The position numbers and the translations under genes are program-made. A stretch of 64,000 nt of DNA, from contig NZ_VMNH01000022.1 in the NCBI RefSeq assembly GCF_007625115.1, forward strand, positions 54,494 to 118,493, written 5' to 3'. The notes beneath the pieces are model-generated. The model worked only from the letters and a program-made list of their open reading frames with translations, searched no databases and was not told the origin of the DNA. The DNA is from Sedimenticola selenatireducens. GTDB taxonomy: Bacteria > Pseudomonadota > Gammaproteobacteria > Chromatiales > Chromatiaceae. Positions 50,094 through 61,300 of the stretch are shown one piece after another. Each line of letters opens with the position of its first letter. Positions within the stretch are counted from its first letter, which is position 1.

Positions 50094-51788
50094 GTGTTGT
50101 CGGATCGTTTTCTATTACAACAGCGTTTAATTGTCGCCCTGATACTGGGTGGCTTTTGCCATGTGCTTTTCGCTGATCTCTCCGATCCCGGTGCGATAGC
50201 TCGTGAGCTGCAACAGCAGCAACAACGTGATCAGGCACTGCGTCAACAGCGGCACCCATCAGCACCTGATGCCCGATTGCTCTCAACACCCAGCGGGTCG
50301 GTGATTGTGTTTCCGGATGAGACGCCCTGTTTCCCAATAAGCCGGGTAGTGTTACTGAGTGATGAGGAAACCTTGGATACATTACTCGGACCTATTGCCC
50401 GTCAGGGTGAGGGGGCGTGTCTGGGAGTGGCCGGAATCAATCTGTTGATGGGACAGATGCAGAACCGCTTGGTCGATGCGGGGTATGTAACCACCCGTGT
50501 GCTTGCCGCACCACAGGATCTGAGTCAGGGAGAACTGGAATTAAGGGTCGTAAGCGGTCGTGTCGGTCGGATTCAGTTGACCGATAGCGGAGACAGGCAA
50601 TTGGATCTGGCCAGTCTGCTTCCGGCTGAGCCCAATGAACTGCTGGATCTGCGTGACCTGGAGCAGGGACTAGAAAACCTGCAGCGGCTACCGGGTACCG
50701 AAGCGAGCTTCAAACTGGTCCCAGGGGAACTGCCGGGTGAAAGTGATCTGCTGGTCAGTTGGAAGCAGGAGAAGACGTGGCGGGTCTCTGTATCGCTGGA
50801 TGATTCAGGTTCAGAGTCGACGGGTAAAAAACAGGCGGCCACAACACTGTTTCTGGACAACCCCCTGGGCAAGGGCGATCTGTTCTATCTCTCCCGTGGC
50901 ATGGATGTGCTTAACCCAGGCCCACTGGGCAGTGACAGCGTTCAACTCCACTACTCGATTCCCTACGGCTACTGGCTGTTTGGTCTCAACCTGAGTCAAT
51001 ACGGTTATCACCAGACCGTCTCGGGTGGGGTGGTGGATTACGAGTACCGCGGTGAGAGCCGCACCGTCACGCTGGATATCGATCGGGTGATCTATCGTGA
51101 CGCCAAGGGCCGCACCACGCTGAAGTTCCAACTCGGTCGTCGTGCCAGCAGTAACTTCATTGACGACATTGAGATTGCTCTGCAACGTCGCCGCACCACC
51201 TACGCCGAGCTGGGCATCCGGCATCGGCAGTTTATTGGACAGGCCACCCTGGACTGGGGGCTCAGTTACCGCACAGGCCTCAAGGGATTGGATGCCGAGC
51301 CGGCAGCGGAAGAGGCGAGTGGTGGGGCCTCGGCGCGCGCCGCGTTCTGGCAGGCACGGCTTGATCTCTCCCTGCCGTTTGAGTGGCAGCAGCAACGCTT
51401 CCGTTATCGCGGCAGGCTTAGAGGCCAAGTGGCACAAGCCGCGTTGACGCCTCCGGATCAGTTCGCCATTGGCAACCGTTGGACGGTGCGCGGCTTCGAT
51501 GGCCAGTCAACGCTGGCGGCGGACAATGGCTGGTATCTGAGCAATGAACTGGCATGGCAGATACCGCGCCAGCAGTCCGAACTGTTTCTTGGTCTGGATA
51601 TCGGGCGCGTCTCAGGTCGTGGTAGTGAGTATTTATCCGGCCAATCCCTGGCCGGCGCGGTGATCGGTGCACGCGGCAACTGGCAAAAGCTCTCTTACGA
51701 GCTGTTCGCCGGTACGCCGCTGTACAAACCGTCGCGTTTTCGCACCGACAACACCAGCTTCGGCTTCAGCCTGAACTGGCAATGGTGA
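50094..51788 (+). CDS. cdiB: Two-partner-secretion outer-membrane transporter (CdiB/ShlB/FhaC family)
   Basis: A 564-residue Omp85-superfamily TpsB. An N-terminal signal (LIVALILGGFCHVLFA) is followed by a Gln/Arg-rich linker helix (ELQQQQQRDQALRQQ, about residues 40-60, corresponding to the plug helix), POTRA domains (about residues 80-230) and a 16-stranded barrel ending in aromatic NWQW. It exports its TpsA partner, the large protein encoded two genes downstream. The start codon is GTG at 50094, with an aggg box 7 bp before. It is 1 bp from the acyltransferase gene. Confidence 0.93.
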   Translation: MLSDRFLLQQRLIVALILGGFCHVLFADLSDPGAIARELQQQQQRDQALRQQRHPSAPDARLLSTPSGSVIVFPDETPCFPISRVVLLSDEETLDTLLGPIARQGEGACLGVAGINLLMGQMQNRLVDAGYVTTRVLAAPQDLSQGELELRVVSGRVGRIQLTDSGDRQLDLASLLPAEPNELLDLRDLEQGLENLQRLPGTEASFKLVPGELPGESDLLVSWKQEKTWRVSVSLDDSGSESTGKKQAATTLFLDNPLGKGDLFYLSRGMDVLNPGPLGSDSVQLHYSIPYGYWLFGLNLSQYGYHQTVSGGVVDYEYRGESRTVTLDIDRVIYRDAKGRTTLKFQLGRRASSNFIDDIEIALQRRRTTYAELGIRHRQFIGQATLDWGLSYRTGLKGLDAEPAAEEASGGASARAAFWQARLDLSLPFEWQQQRFRYRGRLRGQVAQAALTPPDQFAIGNRWTVRGFDGQSTLAADNGWYLSNELAWQIPRQQSELFLGLDIGRVSGRGSEYLSGQSLAGAVIGARGNWQKLSYELFAGTPLYKPSRFRTDNTSFGFSLNWQW

Positions 51789-51789
51789 T

Positions 51790-52353
51790 ATGACAATGAA
51801 ACAGAAGGAACTGCGAATCGTCATGCCCCAACGGGGCGATGTGGTCAACGAAGCCGAAGTGCTGGGGGCGTCTGTCTGGCTTTGGATGCACTCAAATCGT
51901 CACCGGCTGATGACGCTACATCATCTCAACCAGATGCTGCTGCCCGTTATTCGCCAGGGCCAGTACGTGCTGGCGTTCGAGGCCGGAAAACCAGTGTTTT
52001 TCTTCAGCTGGGCCTATTTTGATGTGGCCGCCGAACAGCGCTGGTTGGCCGACCCCGACCGGCTGTTTGAGGAAGCGGATTGGAACAGCGGTGATCGCGC
52101 GTGGCTGATCGACTGGGTAGCACCCTTTGGTCATAGCCGCCGTATGCGCTATCTGCTGGATGAAGCGTTGTTTCCTCATAGCTGTATCCGCCTGCTTTCG
52201 CGCAACGCCAGTGGCTGCCGTGCGCGGATACTGCAACATCGCGGCCGCAAGGTAACGCGTGATGAAGCGCGCGCCTACTTTGCCGCCCGCCCTCTGCCCC
52301 TCCCCGGCATGAACACCTTTGCACGAACCGTCAACACAGGACATCAAGGATGA
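51790..52353 (+). CDS. HlyC/RtxC-type toxin-activating lysine acyltransferase (CdiC-like)
   Basis: A 187-residue protein matching the HlyC fold. The N-terminal LGASVWLWMHSNRHR has the catalytic-His position (H38; H34 is the alternative), FFFSWAYF is the core strand, and WNSGDRAWLIDWVAPFGHSRRM contains the conserved Asp (D108). HlyC-type enzymes move an acyl chain from acyl-ACP to lysines of RTX toxins. No RTX toxin is here; instead the gene lies between cdiB and cdiA and overlaps cdiA by 4 bp (atga), so CdiA is the likely substrate. Acyltransferase-containing CDI loci (cdiBCAI) have been described, so the position is not without precedent. It acts in the cytoplasm before export. Confidence 0.88.
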   Translation: MTMKQKELRIVMPQRGDVVNEAEVLGASVWLWMHSNRHRLMTLHHLNQMLLPVIRQGQYVLAFEAGKPVFFFSWAYFDVAAEQRWLADPDRLFEEADWNSGDRAWLIDWVAPFGHSRRMRYLLDEALFPHSCIRLLSRNASGCRARILQHRGRKVTRDEARAYFAARPLPLPGMNTFARTVNTGHQG

Positions 52354-55300
52354 ACAAGCACCGCTACCGTCTGGTCTTCAACAAAGCCCGTGGCCTCTGG
52401 ATGGCCGTGGCTGAAATCGTCAAAGCGTGCGGCAAGGCGGCCTCGCCGGTGGTGGGCTCAACGCCAAAGCGGAGCGATGGCAGGAGTCTGCAGTGTGTGA
52501 TGCGACCGCTGCGCCTGGCACTGCTGGCGGGCTGGGGTGGCCTGCTGGTTGCACAACCACTGCAAGCGGAGATTATGGCCGATCCCACCGCCGCTGCGGG
52601 CCAGCGCCCCGAAGTGACGCAGGCGGCCAACGGCGTCACCCAGGTGAACATCCAGCGGCCCGGTGCCAGCGGCGTATCGCACAACATCTATCAGCGCTTC
52701 GATGTGGACACCAGCGGTGCGGTGCTCAACAACGCCCGGGTGCCGGTCAAGACCAACCTGGCGGGTTGGGTCAATGGCAATCCCAGTCTGGTGGGCGGCA
52801 CGGCGCGTATCATTCTCAATGAGGTGAACTCGGCCGATCCTTCGGTGCTGCGTGGCTATCTGGAGGTGGCCGGTGACCGTGCCCAGGTGATTGTCGCCAA
52901 TCCCGCCGGTATCACCTGTTCCGGTTGCGGCTTCATCAATGCCACCCGTTCCACCCTGACCACCGGCCGGCCGCAGTTCGACAACGGCAGCCTGAGTGGG
53001 TTTGATATTAATGCGGGTGAGATCCGTATCGAGGGTGATGGCCTGGATGGTCGGCAGAGTGATTACACCGATCTGCTGGCTCGCGCTGTGATCGTCAATG
53101 CCGGTATCTGGGCCAATGAACTGAATCTGGTCACCGGTAGTAACCGGGTGGCAGTGGATGGTTCTCTACAGCAGACAAAAGCCGGCAGCGGAATGGCACC
53201 CGCCTTTGCCCTGGATGTCAAAGCACTCGGTGGCATGTACGCCGGGAAGATCACCCTGGTGGGTACCGAGAACGGTGTCGGCGTGCGCAATGCCGGACAG
53301 ATCGGCGCACCGGCAGGACAACTGCAACTGAGTGCTGATGGTCGTTTGGAAAATCAGGGTGTACTTGCCGCCCAGGATCTGCACCTGCAAATGACCGATG
53401 ATATCGACAACTCAGGCATACTCTCGGCCGAGCGTGATCTGCAGCTGACCACCCAGGCGACCTTCGATAACCAGGGCACGCTCTATGCGGTGCACGATGC
53501 CGTACTCAACGCGGGAACGGGCCTCACCAACCGGCAGGATAGCCAGGGCCTGGGCGGGGTCATCAGCAGCGGTCATGACCTGCAGATCATCGTGCAGCAG
53601 ACCGGTGCACGGCTCGACAACCAGACCGGGGCAGTGCTGGCGGCTGGTATCGAGGTAGACGGCACCCAGGGCAGCACCGGTTCACTGCGGGTGAACGTCA
53701 ATGGTGCGTTTTTGGGGCAAGGACGGCAGTCGGCTGCCGAGCAGCTCACGCTGCAGGCCACCAGCCTCACGCTCGACAATGGCCAGACCCGGGCTGGTGC
53801 TATTCAGCTGCAGGCCAGCCAGGGCGATATCAGTAACAAAGCCGGCGAACTGTATGCCGACGATCGGTTGGCAATCACCGCCGACACCCATGCCACCCAG
53901 ACCCTCGACAATAGCCGTGGAAAGATCAGTGCCGGCCAACTGCAGATCAGCGTTGGCCAGCTCTCCAATGTCGACAGCGAATTGGTCAATACGGATAGTG
54001 CCGATAGCCGAGTCACGGTGGCCGGTACGCTGGATAACCAGCGCGGCCTCATTGCGTCCAACAGCCAAAATCTGGCGGTGCAGTCTGGCCGTCTTGACAA
54101 CAGCCTGGGCAGTCTGGCGCATGCGGGAACTGGCACTTTGGGCCTTCAGTTCACCACCCTGCAGGGCAGTGCGGGCACGCTGGCCAGCAACGGCCAGCTG
54201 ACCATCAGCGCCACCACCTTGACCCTGGATGATGCCACTACCTCGGCACAAGTCATGGCTATTCAGGCCGGTCAGTTCAGTCATCAGCGTGGCAGCCTGG
54301 TGGCCAATGCCGGCGCGTCGGTGCAGGCCGTGTCGGTGGATAATCGTAACGGCCTGATGGCCGCACGCCAGGATGATCTGACCCTGACCAGCGGTGGCCT
54401 ACTGCAGAACGGGCAGGGACGCATCGAGTCGGGCAATGCATTGCAACTGACCAGTGGCATCCTCGATAACCAGCAGGGCGAGCTGCTGGGTGATTTCGTG
54501 GTGGTCGATACCCAGCAACAAGCGTTCGACAACCAGGCAGGCAAGGTGGTCGCTGATCAGACCTTGACCGTGAACAGCGGTGCCCTGAACAACCAGGGTG
54601 GTTTGTTGCAGTCCGGCAGCGCCATGGTCGTGGATACCCATGGGCAGCGACTGGACAACAGCGCCACCGCAACCAGCGGTGGACTCAACAGCCAGGGAAC
54701 GCTCACCCTGCGCAGCGGTGATCTGAATAACCAGGCGGGCTATCTGGGCGCCAGCGGCGCACTGGCTATTCAGGCGGCTGCTGTGGATAACCGCAGCCAA
54801 GGGGTGCTGCTGAGTGAACAGCAGCTTGGCCTCACCGGCGCCAGCCTCGATAACCGTCAGGGAGCCGTGCAGTCGAAGGGGAACCAGAACCTGAACCTGA
54901 GCGGTACGCTGAACAATCAGGCCGGCTCCCTGCTAAGCGAAGCGCAACTGACGCTGCAGGCCGATGTGCTGGATAACCGCAGCACGCAATCGGGTGTCCA
55001 GGGGTTGCAGGCAAAGAGCGCTACCGTCAGTGTCAGCCGACTGCAGAACGACGCCGGTCGTCTGCTGGTCGACCAGGCCCTGCAGATCACAGCCAACAAC
55101 CGGCTCGACAATGTGGATGGCCAGCTCTCCGCCGGCCAGACACTGCTGGTGACTACCGCCCGCCTGGATAACACGCGCGGCAGTGTGCAGTCGGGTGATC
55201 AACTCACCCTGACCGCCACCGACCTGGTCAATGCCAATACCCAGACCGGCCGCCAGGGATTGCAGGCGGAGCGCATCGATCTCGCCTTTGTCAATCTGGA

Positions 55301-58300
55301 CAATCGTCAGGGGCGGCTGCTGGCCAATCGGCAACTGACCCTGCGCGGCAACGGCCAGCTGGATAACCGCAACGGTCTGCTCTCTTCACAACAGGCATTG
55401 CAGGTCAGCGACAGCCAAAGCCAGCGCACCCTGCGGGTACAGAACCAGCAGGGCCGCTTGGTCTCCGGCACACAGCTGCAACTCAGCAGCTACAGCATCC
55501 AGGGTGATGGTGAGCTACTGGCCCTGGGCGATATCAATCTCTCCCTGTCGGGTGGCCTGAGCCATCAGGGCGATCTCATCACCAACGGTGATCTGAACAT
55601 CGCCCTGGCCGGTGACCTGAGCAACAGCGGCAAGCTGGCCGCTGCCGGCACCCTGACCCTGGCTGCCGTGAATATCGATAACCTGGCCGGGTCGGAGATC
55701 AGCGCTCCCATCAACTTCATCCAGGCCAATGGCACCCTGAGCAACCAGGGGCTGATCGACGGTAGCCAGACCCGTATTGTCGCCGGTACCTTGGATAACT
55801 TCGGCACGGGTCGTATCTACGGTAATCAACTGGCCATTCAGGCCGCCACGCTGAACAACCGTGATCACAACCAGCGCGCCGCCGTGATTGCCTCACGGGG
55901 CGATCTGGATCTGGGCATCACCACCCTCGAGAACCGCAATGGTGCCTTGATCTTCAGCGCCGGCGACCTGCGCATCGGTGGCATGCTGGATGCCAATGAC
56001 CGCGCCACCGGCAAGGCGGGGCAGCTGAACAATCGCAGTGCCGGTATCGAGACCCTGGGCAAGCTGGCCATCACGGCCACTCAGTTGCTCAACCAGGACA
56101 CGGTGTTCCGGATCGACACCCTGCACACCCTGGTTGATGAATACCATCGAGAGTTGCGCTGGGTTAACAGCGAGGATTATTACGAGCGCACCTACCTGCG
56201 TAATGGATATGAAGAGGTGATCGGCGCCAGTGATCCCGGACGTCTGCTTTCCGCCGGCGATATGACGCTGAACATTGATCAGATCACCAATGATAAGAGC
56301 CATATCCTGGCCGGTGGTACCCTGACTCTGAATGCCGTGCAGGTGGATAACCTGAATGCCACGCTGGAGAAACGTCAGGAGGATGTGGGGCAGGAGCGTT
56401 TCAGCTGGATTGAGTATTGTAGACTGGGCAAGAGCAAGTGCCGCCGCTATACCCCCTACACCCCCTACCAGCCGCCGGCACAGATCACCACCATTCCGGT
56501 CACTCTGGCGCGGGTGGAGCAGCAGGGCAGTGTATCGGTCAATGATCCGGGGCTGACGGCGCATCAGCCGGACAGCACCCATCCCACCCTCGCATCGGCC
56601 GACAGCAATACCGACAGCGCCCAGGGCATGAACCAGACCCCGGGCCCGCAGCAGTCGCTACAGCTTACCGCGCAGGCTGTTAACCAGTCCGGGACGAACA
56701 GTCCTCAGGTGGTACGCAGTGGCGGGCTGCTGGTTCAGCTGCCCAACAATGCGCTGTTCAACTACCAGACCAGCCCCCAACACTCGGTGCTGATCGAGAC
56801 CGATCCGCGCTTCGCCGACTATCGCCACTGGCTCAGCTCCAACTACATGCTGGACCAACTGGGTCTTGATCCGGCCAACGTCATGAAACGCCTGGGCGAT
56901 GGCTTCTACGAACAGCGGTTAGTGCAGCAGCAAATTACCCAGCTCACCGGGCAGCGTTACCTGGCCGGTTACCAGAGTGACGAAGAGCAGTTCAAGGCGC
57001 TCATGAACGCCGGTGTGACCTTCGCACTCGCCTATGACCTGACACCGGGCCTGGCCCTCACCACCGAACAGATGGCGCACCTCACCAGTGACCTGGTGTG
57101 GCTGGTGGAGCAGACCGTGGTGCTGAGTGATGGCAGTCGACACAGCGTGCTGGTACCGCAACTCTACGCCGTGCTGGAGCCGGGCGACATCAACGGCCAG
57201 GGTGCCCTGCTGGGCGGCGAACAGGTGGCCCTCAACCTGAGTGGCGACTTGCTCAACCAGGGCTCCGTGCAGGCGGTGGACCGTCTCAACCTGAGTGCCG
57301 TCAATATCCACAACCGGCGCGGTAGCTTCAGCGCACGCTCAACGGAGCTGAGCGCCACTCAGGATATCGATAACCAGGCGGGCCTGATGCAGGGCCGTGA
57401 TCGGCTGGTGGTCCAGGCCGGGCGCGACTTCACCGTGCGGGCCGCCACCCGCGAAGGTTTTAACCAAGTGGGTGACAGCCAGTTCGAGCGCATTCATCTG
57501 GATGGCATCGGCACCCTGCAGGTGCTCAACCCCGAAGGGCAACTGGCCGCTTCAGCCGGTCGCGATCTGACCCTGACCAGTGCAGCCGTCATCAACGAAG
57601 GTGAAAACGGTACCACTGAACTCAGCGCCGGTCGTAACCTGCAGCTGGAGACCACCCAGACCCGGATGCGCGATGCCATGGTCTGGGACAGCCGCAACTA
57701 CCGCACCGAGGATCTGCAGCGTGAGATCGGCACCGCCATCCAGACCGAAGGCGACCTGACCTTCAGCGCCGGCAAAGACCTCACCGCCCGCGCTGCGCAG
57801 ATCAGCAGCAACGGCCATCTGCGGGCACTGGCCGAAGGCAATATCGCCATCGACCACGGCATCAACACGGATCACAACGCTCGCCGTCAAGTGATTAACT
57901 CCAAGGGTTTCCTCTCATCCAAAACCACGATCGACGAGTCACGATCAACCACTCGTTCGGTACAGGGCAGCCTGCTCAGCGCCCAGGATATCACCCTGCA
58001 GGCGGGTCAGAATCTGACTGTGTCCGGTTCGCAGGTGGTGGCCACCGAGTCGGTCAATCTCAACGCCGGGGGTGATCTCACTATCCAGAGCGGGCAGCAG
58101 ACCAGCGACAGTTATAGCTACCATCAGAAAAAGAGATCCGGCCTGCTCACCGGCGGTAGCGGCTTTGGCATCACCATCGGTAAGATGCAGAAAAGCGACC
58201 AGGTGGAGCAGCGCCAAGTCACCCAGGTCAGTAGCACCGTCGGTGCCCTGAATGGTGATGTGACCCTCAACGCCGGACAGGATGTCACGGTCAAAGCCTC

Positions 58301-61300
58301 CGACCTGCTGGCCCGCCAGGGCAACATCCACGTCGAAGGGGCCAACATCACCCTCGACAGCGCTGATGACACCCTGGGCCGGCAGGAAGCGCACAAGTTC
58401 AAACAGAGTGGCCTTACCCTGGCAATCTCCGGTGGAATCGTCGACACCCTGCAGACTATAAAGAGCAGTGTGGAACGTATCGACAGTACGGAAGATAGTC
58501 GCCTCAAGGCGCTGCACGCCTGGCGTATTGGGCGTATTGCCAAGAATCTGCCCGATCAGTTCGACAAACTCGATCACCTGGATCAGGATATCGCGAACCC
58601 GACCCAGCCGAGCTCGGTCGATGGCGAGGAGGTACGGCCCAGCAGTGGCATCAACCTCAGCCTCAGTCTTGGCAGTAGTGCCAGTGAACAGCAGATCAGC
58701 CAACGCAGCCAGACCGCACTGGGTAGCAGCCTGATCGCCGATCAACAGATTCAGATTACCGCGCGGGGACGCTCGGGTACTGAAAATCCGGGCAGCCCGG
58801 AAGAAGAGCTCAGCGGTGGTGATATCAATCTGCGAGGTGCCCTGCTGGAAGCGGATCAGATCACACTGAACGCAGCGAACGAACTCAATCTGACCAGCGC
58901 AGAAAACCATAACGACTACACCGAGACCAGCAAAAGCAAAAGCTCAGGCATAGGTATCTCCATCGGTAGCGATGGGCTGTTGTTCTTTGTTGAGGGGAGT
59001 CGTTCCCGTGGCCTAGTCAACCAAAGTGATGACCGCTACCTCGAAACACTCATAAACGCCAAAGAAAAGGCCACCCTCATCTCCGCTAGCGATACCACCT
59101 TACAAGGGGCACAAGTCAACGCCAAACGCATTGAGGTGAACAGTGGCGGTGATCTCAACATCATCAGTCAACAGGATAAAGAACACTTCAAAAAGCGTAC
59201 TCAATCAATTGGTGGGCGTATCGGTATTGGCTACGGAAGAATGAGTGTCAGCATTAACGCCAGCAAACTCAAGGCCGACTCAGACTACGTTGCAGTACAG
59301 GAACAGTCTGGCCTGTTCGCCGGAGAAGGCGGCTTTGATGTCCAGGTCGCCCAACACACCGACCTGCAAGGCGGTGCCATCGTCAGCGAAGCTGAGCCCG
59401 ACTACAACCGCTTCAGTACAGACACCCTGAGTTACAACGCCATCGACAACCATGCCAAATACGACGTCGAATCGAAGAGTATCAGCTTCAGCACCAGTGG
59501 CGGCCTCGGCGGCGGCTTCTCAGACGACAGTGGAGAAGCCCAAAACACCACCTACGCCGCCATCAGTGATGGCGATATCACCGTGCGTTCCAACCCCGGC
59601 CAGAGTCTGGATGAGATCAAGCGAAGCCGGGAAGAGGCCCATCAAGTGCTGGGGCGGATTTTTAGTGAAGAGATGGTTCAGCAGATGCAGGAGGAGGTTG
59701 AGTTTACGCAACTGCTGAGTGAGGAAGGCCCAAAAGCGATTGGAGATTACGCCGACAGCCAACTAAAAGCGGCCAATGAGCTGCGTCATCGTGCGGACAG
59801 TGCCGAAGCCTCAGAGCGCGATACACTAAATGCAGAAGCTGATCGGATTGAAGCCAACTGGAAAGAGAACGGCCATCTACGCATTGCCCTGCATGCCTTT
59901 GTTGGTGGGTTAGGAAATGGATTGGAGGGTGTGGTCGGTGCAGGGATAACGGCCAGCGCCATTCCGCATATTGATGGTTTGCTTGAGAAGAGCGGTGTGT
60001 CGAAAGAGACGCGCAAGGCGATCCTGATAGCGGCCAGTGCAGGTGTGGGTGGATTGGTTGGTGGGCAACCGGGTGCGCTTGCCTCCATGGGGCAGACAGT
60101 CAACAACTATCTCAGCCATCTTGAGGCTACGCGCCTCAATGAACTGAAAAAGCATCTCCTCACCTGTGAAGCCGATTGCAATATCGATGCAGTACGCGCA
60201 GAGATCAAAGCGCTTGAGGGACTAGACCGCCACCGGGATGAGTACGCACGTATTGTTTGTGCACTCCCAACCAGTGCGGCTTGTGGTCAGGTTATTGGAC
60301 AGATGCAGGCGTTTAGAGAGGGGTACCTGGCTGCCGGGCCGTTGTCGATGCTCAGTCGCCAGAAAACCGAATCGACCCAACTGGCAGAGCAACTCTTTAC
60401 CTACAGGCAACGTGCCGCAAATCCGGAGATCTACAACACCGTTAAGGGTGTAGGCACAAGTATCGGCGCAGGCATCGAAGGAACCCTAGACCTGGGTTTG
60501 TTGGCAGGTAATGCCGCGCTCGGAGACGAACAATCGCAAGCGATGTTGGTGCAGCTTGCCGCTGCGACCAAAGCATTCCTTGCACACCCGGTGGACAATA
60601 CAGAGAAAGCCATCAAGACCAAACTGGATGAGATTGATCGCTTGGAAAAGAGTGGACAGACTGATCTGGCCCATCAGAAACGTGCCGAGCTCTATACCTC
60701 GGGGGCATTTACGATTACCGGTGCGGGAGCGCTGGCGATTACCGGAGGCAAAGTGGTGATTGCCGGGTCGAAGTTGGCTGTATCCGGATCAAAGGCCCTG
60801 GTAACCAGTATTAAAAACGTCGCTGGTTCAGCTGCGGACAAGTTTAATCTGGTTGATTGGAGGGGGTTGGTTGGGGATACTTGGGGGAAGGCAGACGTAC
60901 GAGTATTGTTTGAAGCTACAACTCTTACTCAGCAACGAGAGTTGGCTAAACTGACTAATCAGGCGAGACATGATTTGGTTAATGACTTTAATGCATTGTT
61001 TTCTGAGTTATCACCAAATCAAATTGATGCAATCGTTGAAAATCCTTGGACTATGCAATTGTTTTTCGGAACAGCGGTAGAAACTAGAGTTGCTAGGCAG
61101 GTGAGGGTCGCGCAAAGTAGACCTGACAGTGTTTTTGAAGGAATGAAATGGACGGAACGAACAAATGCACCTCAAGATTTTATTAATCCTGATGGATTTG
61201 GATTTGATATTACAGGTAGTAGCACAACCTCTATTTTTAAGCATCAAACGAGACCAGAGGTAAACACGGTAATTACTTATGATTCGATCCCAAATGATTT

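Noticed and set aside
57945..58910. 321-codon minus-strand open frame inside cdiA, and other long antisense frames in cdiA.
   Set aside because: They are shadows of the G+C-rich, repetitive cdiA coding strand. No start signals or recognisable domains.
61037..61051. VENP near the CdiA C-terminus as a VENN pretoxin motif.
   Set aside because: It is inside the A+T-rich toxin domain rather than at its border, and the last residue differs. The composition break at about 60.88 kb marks the border better.
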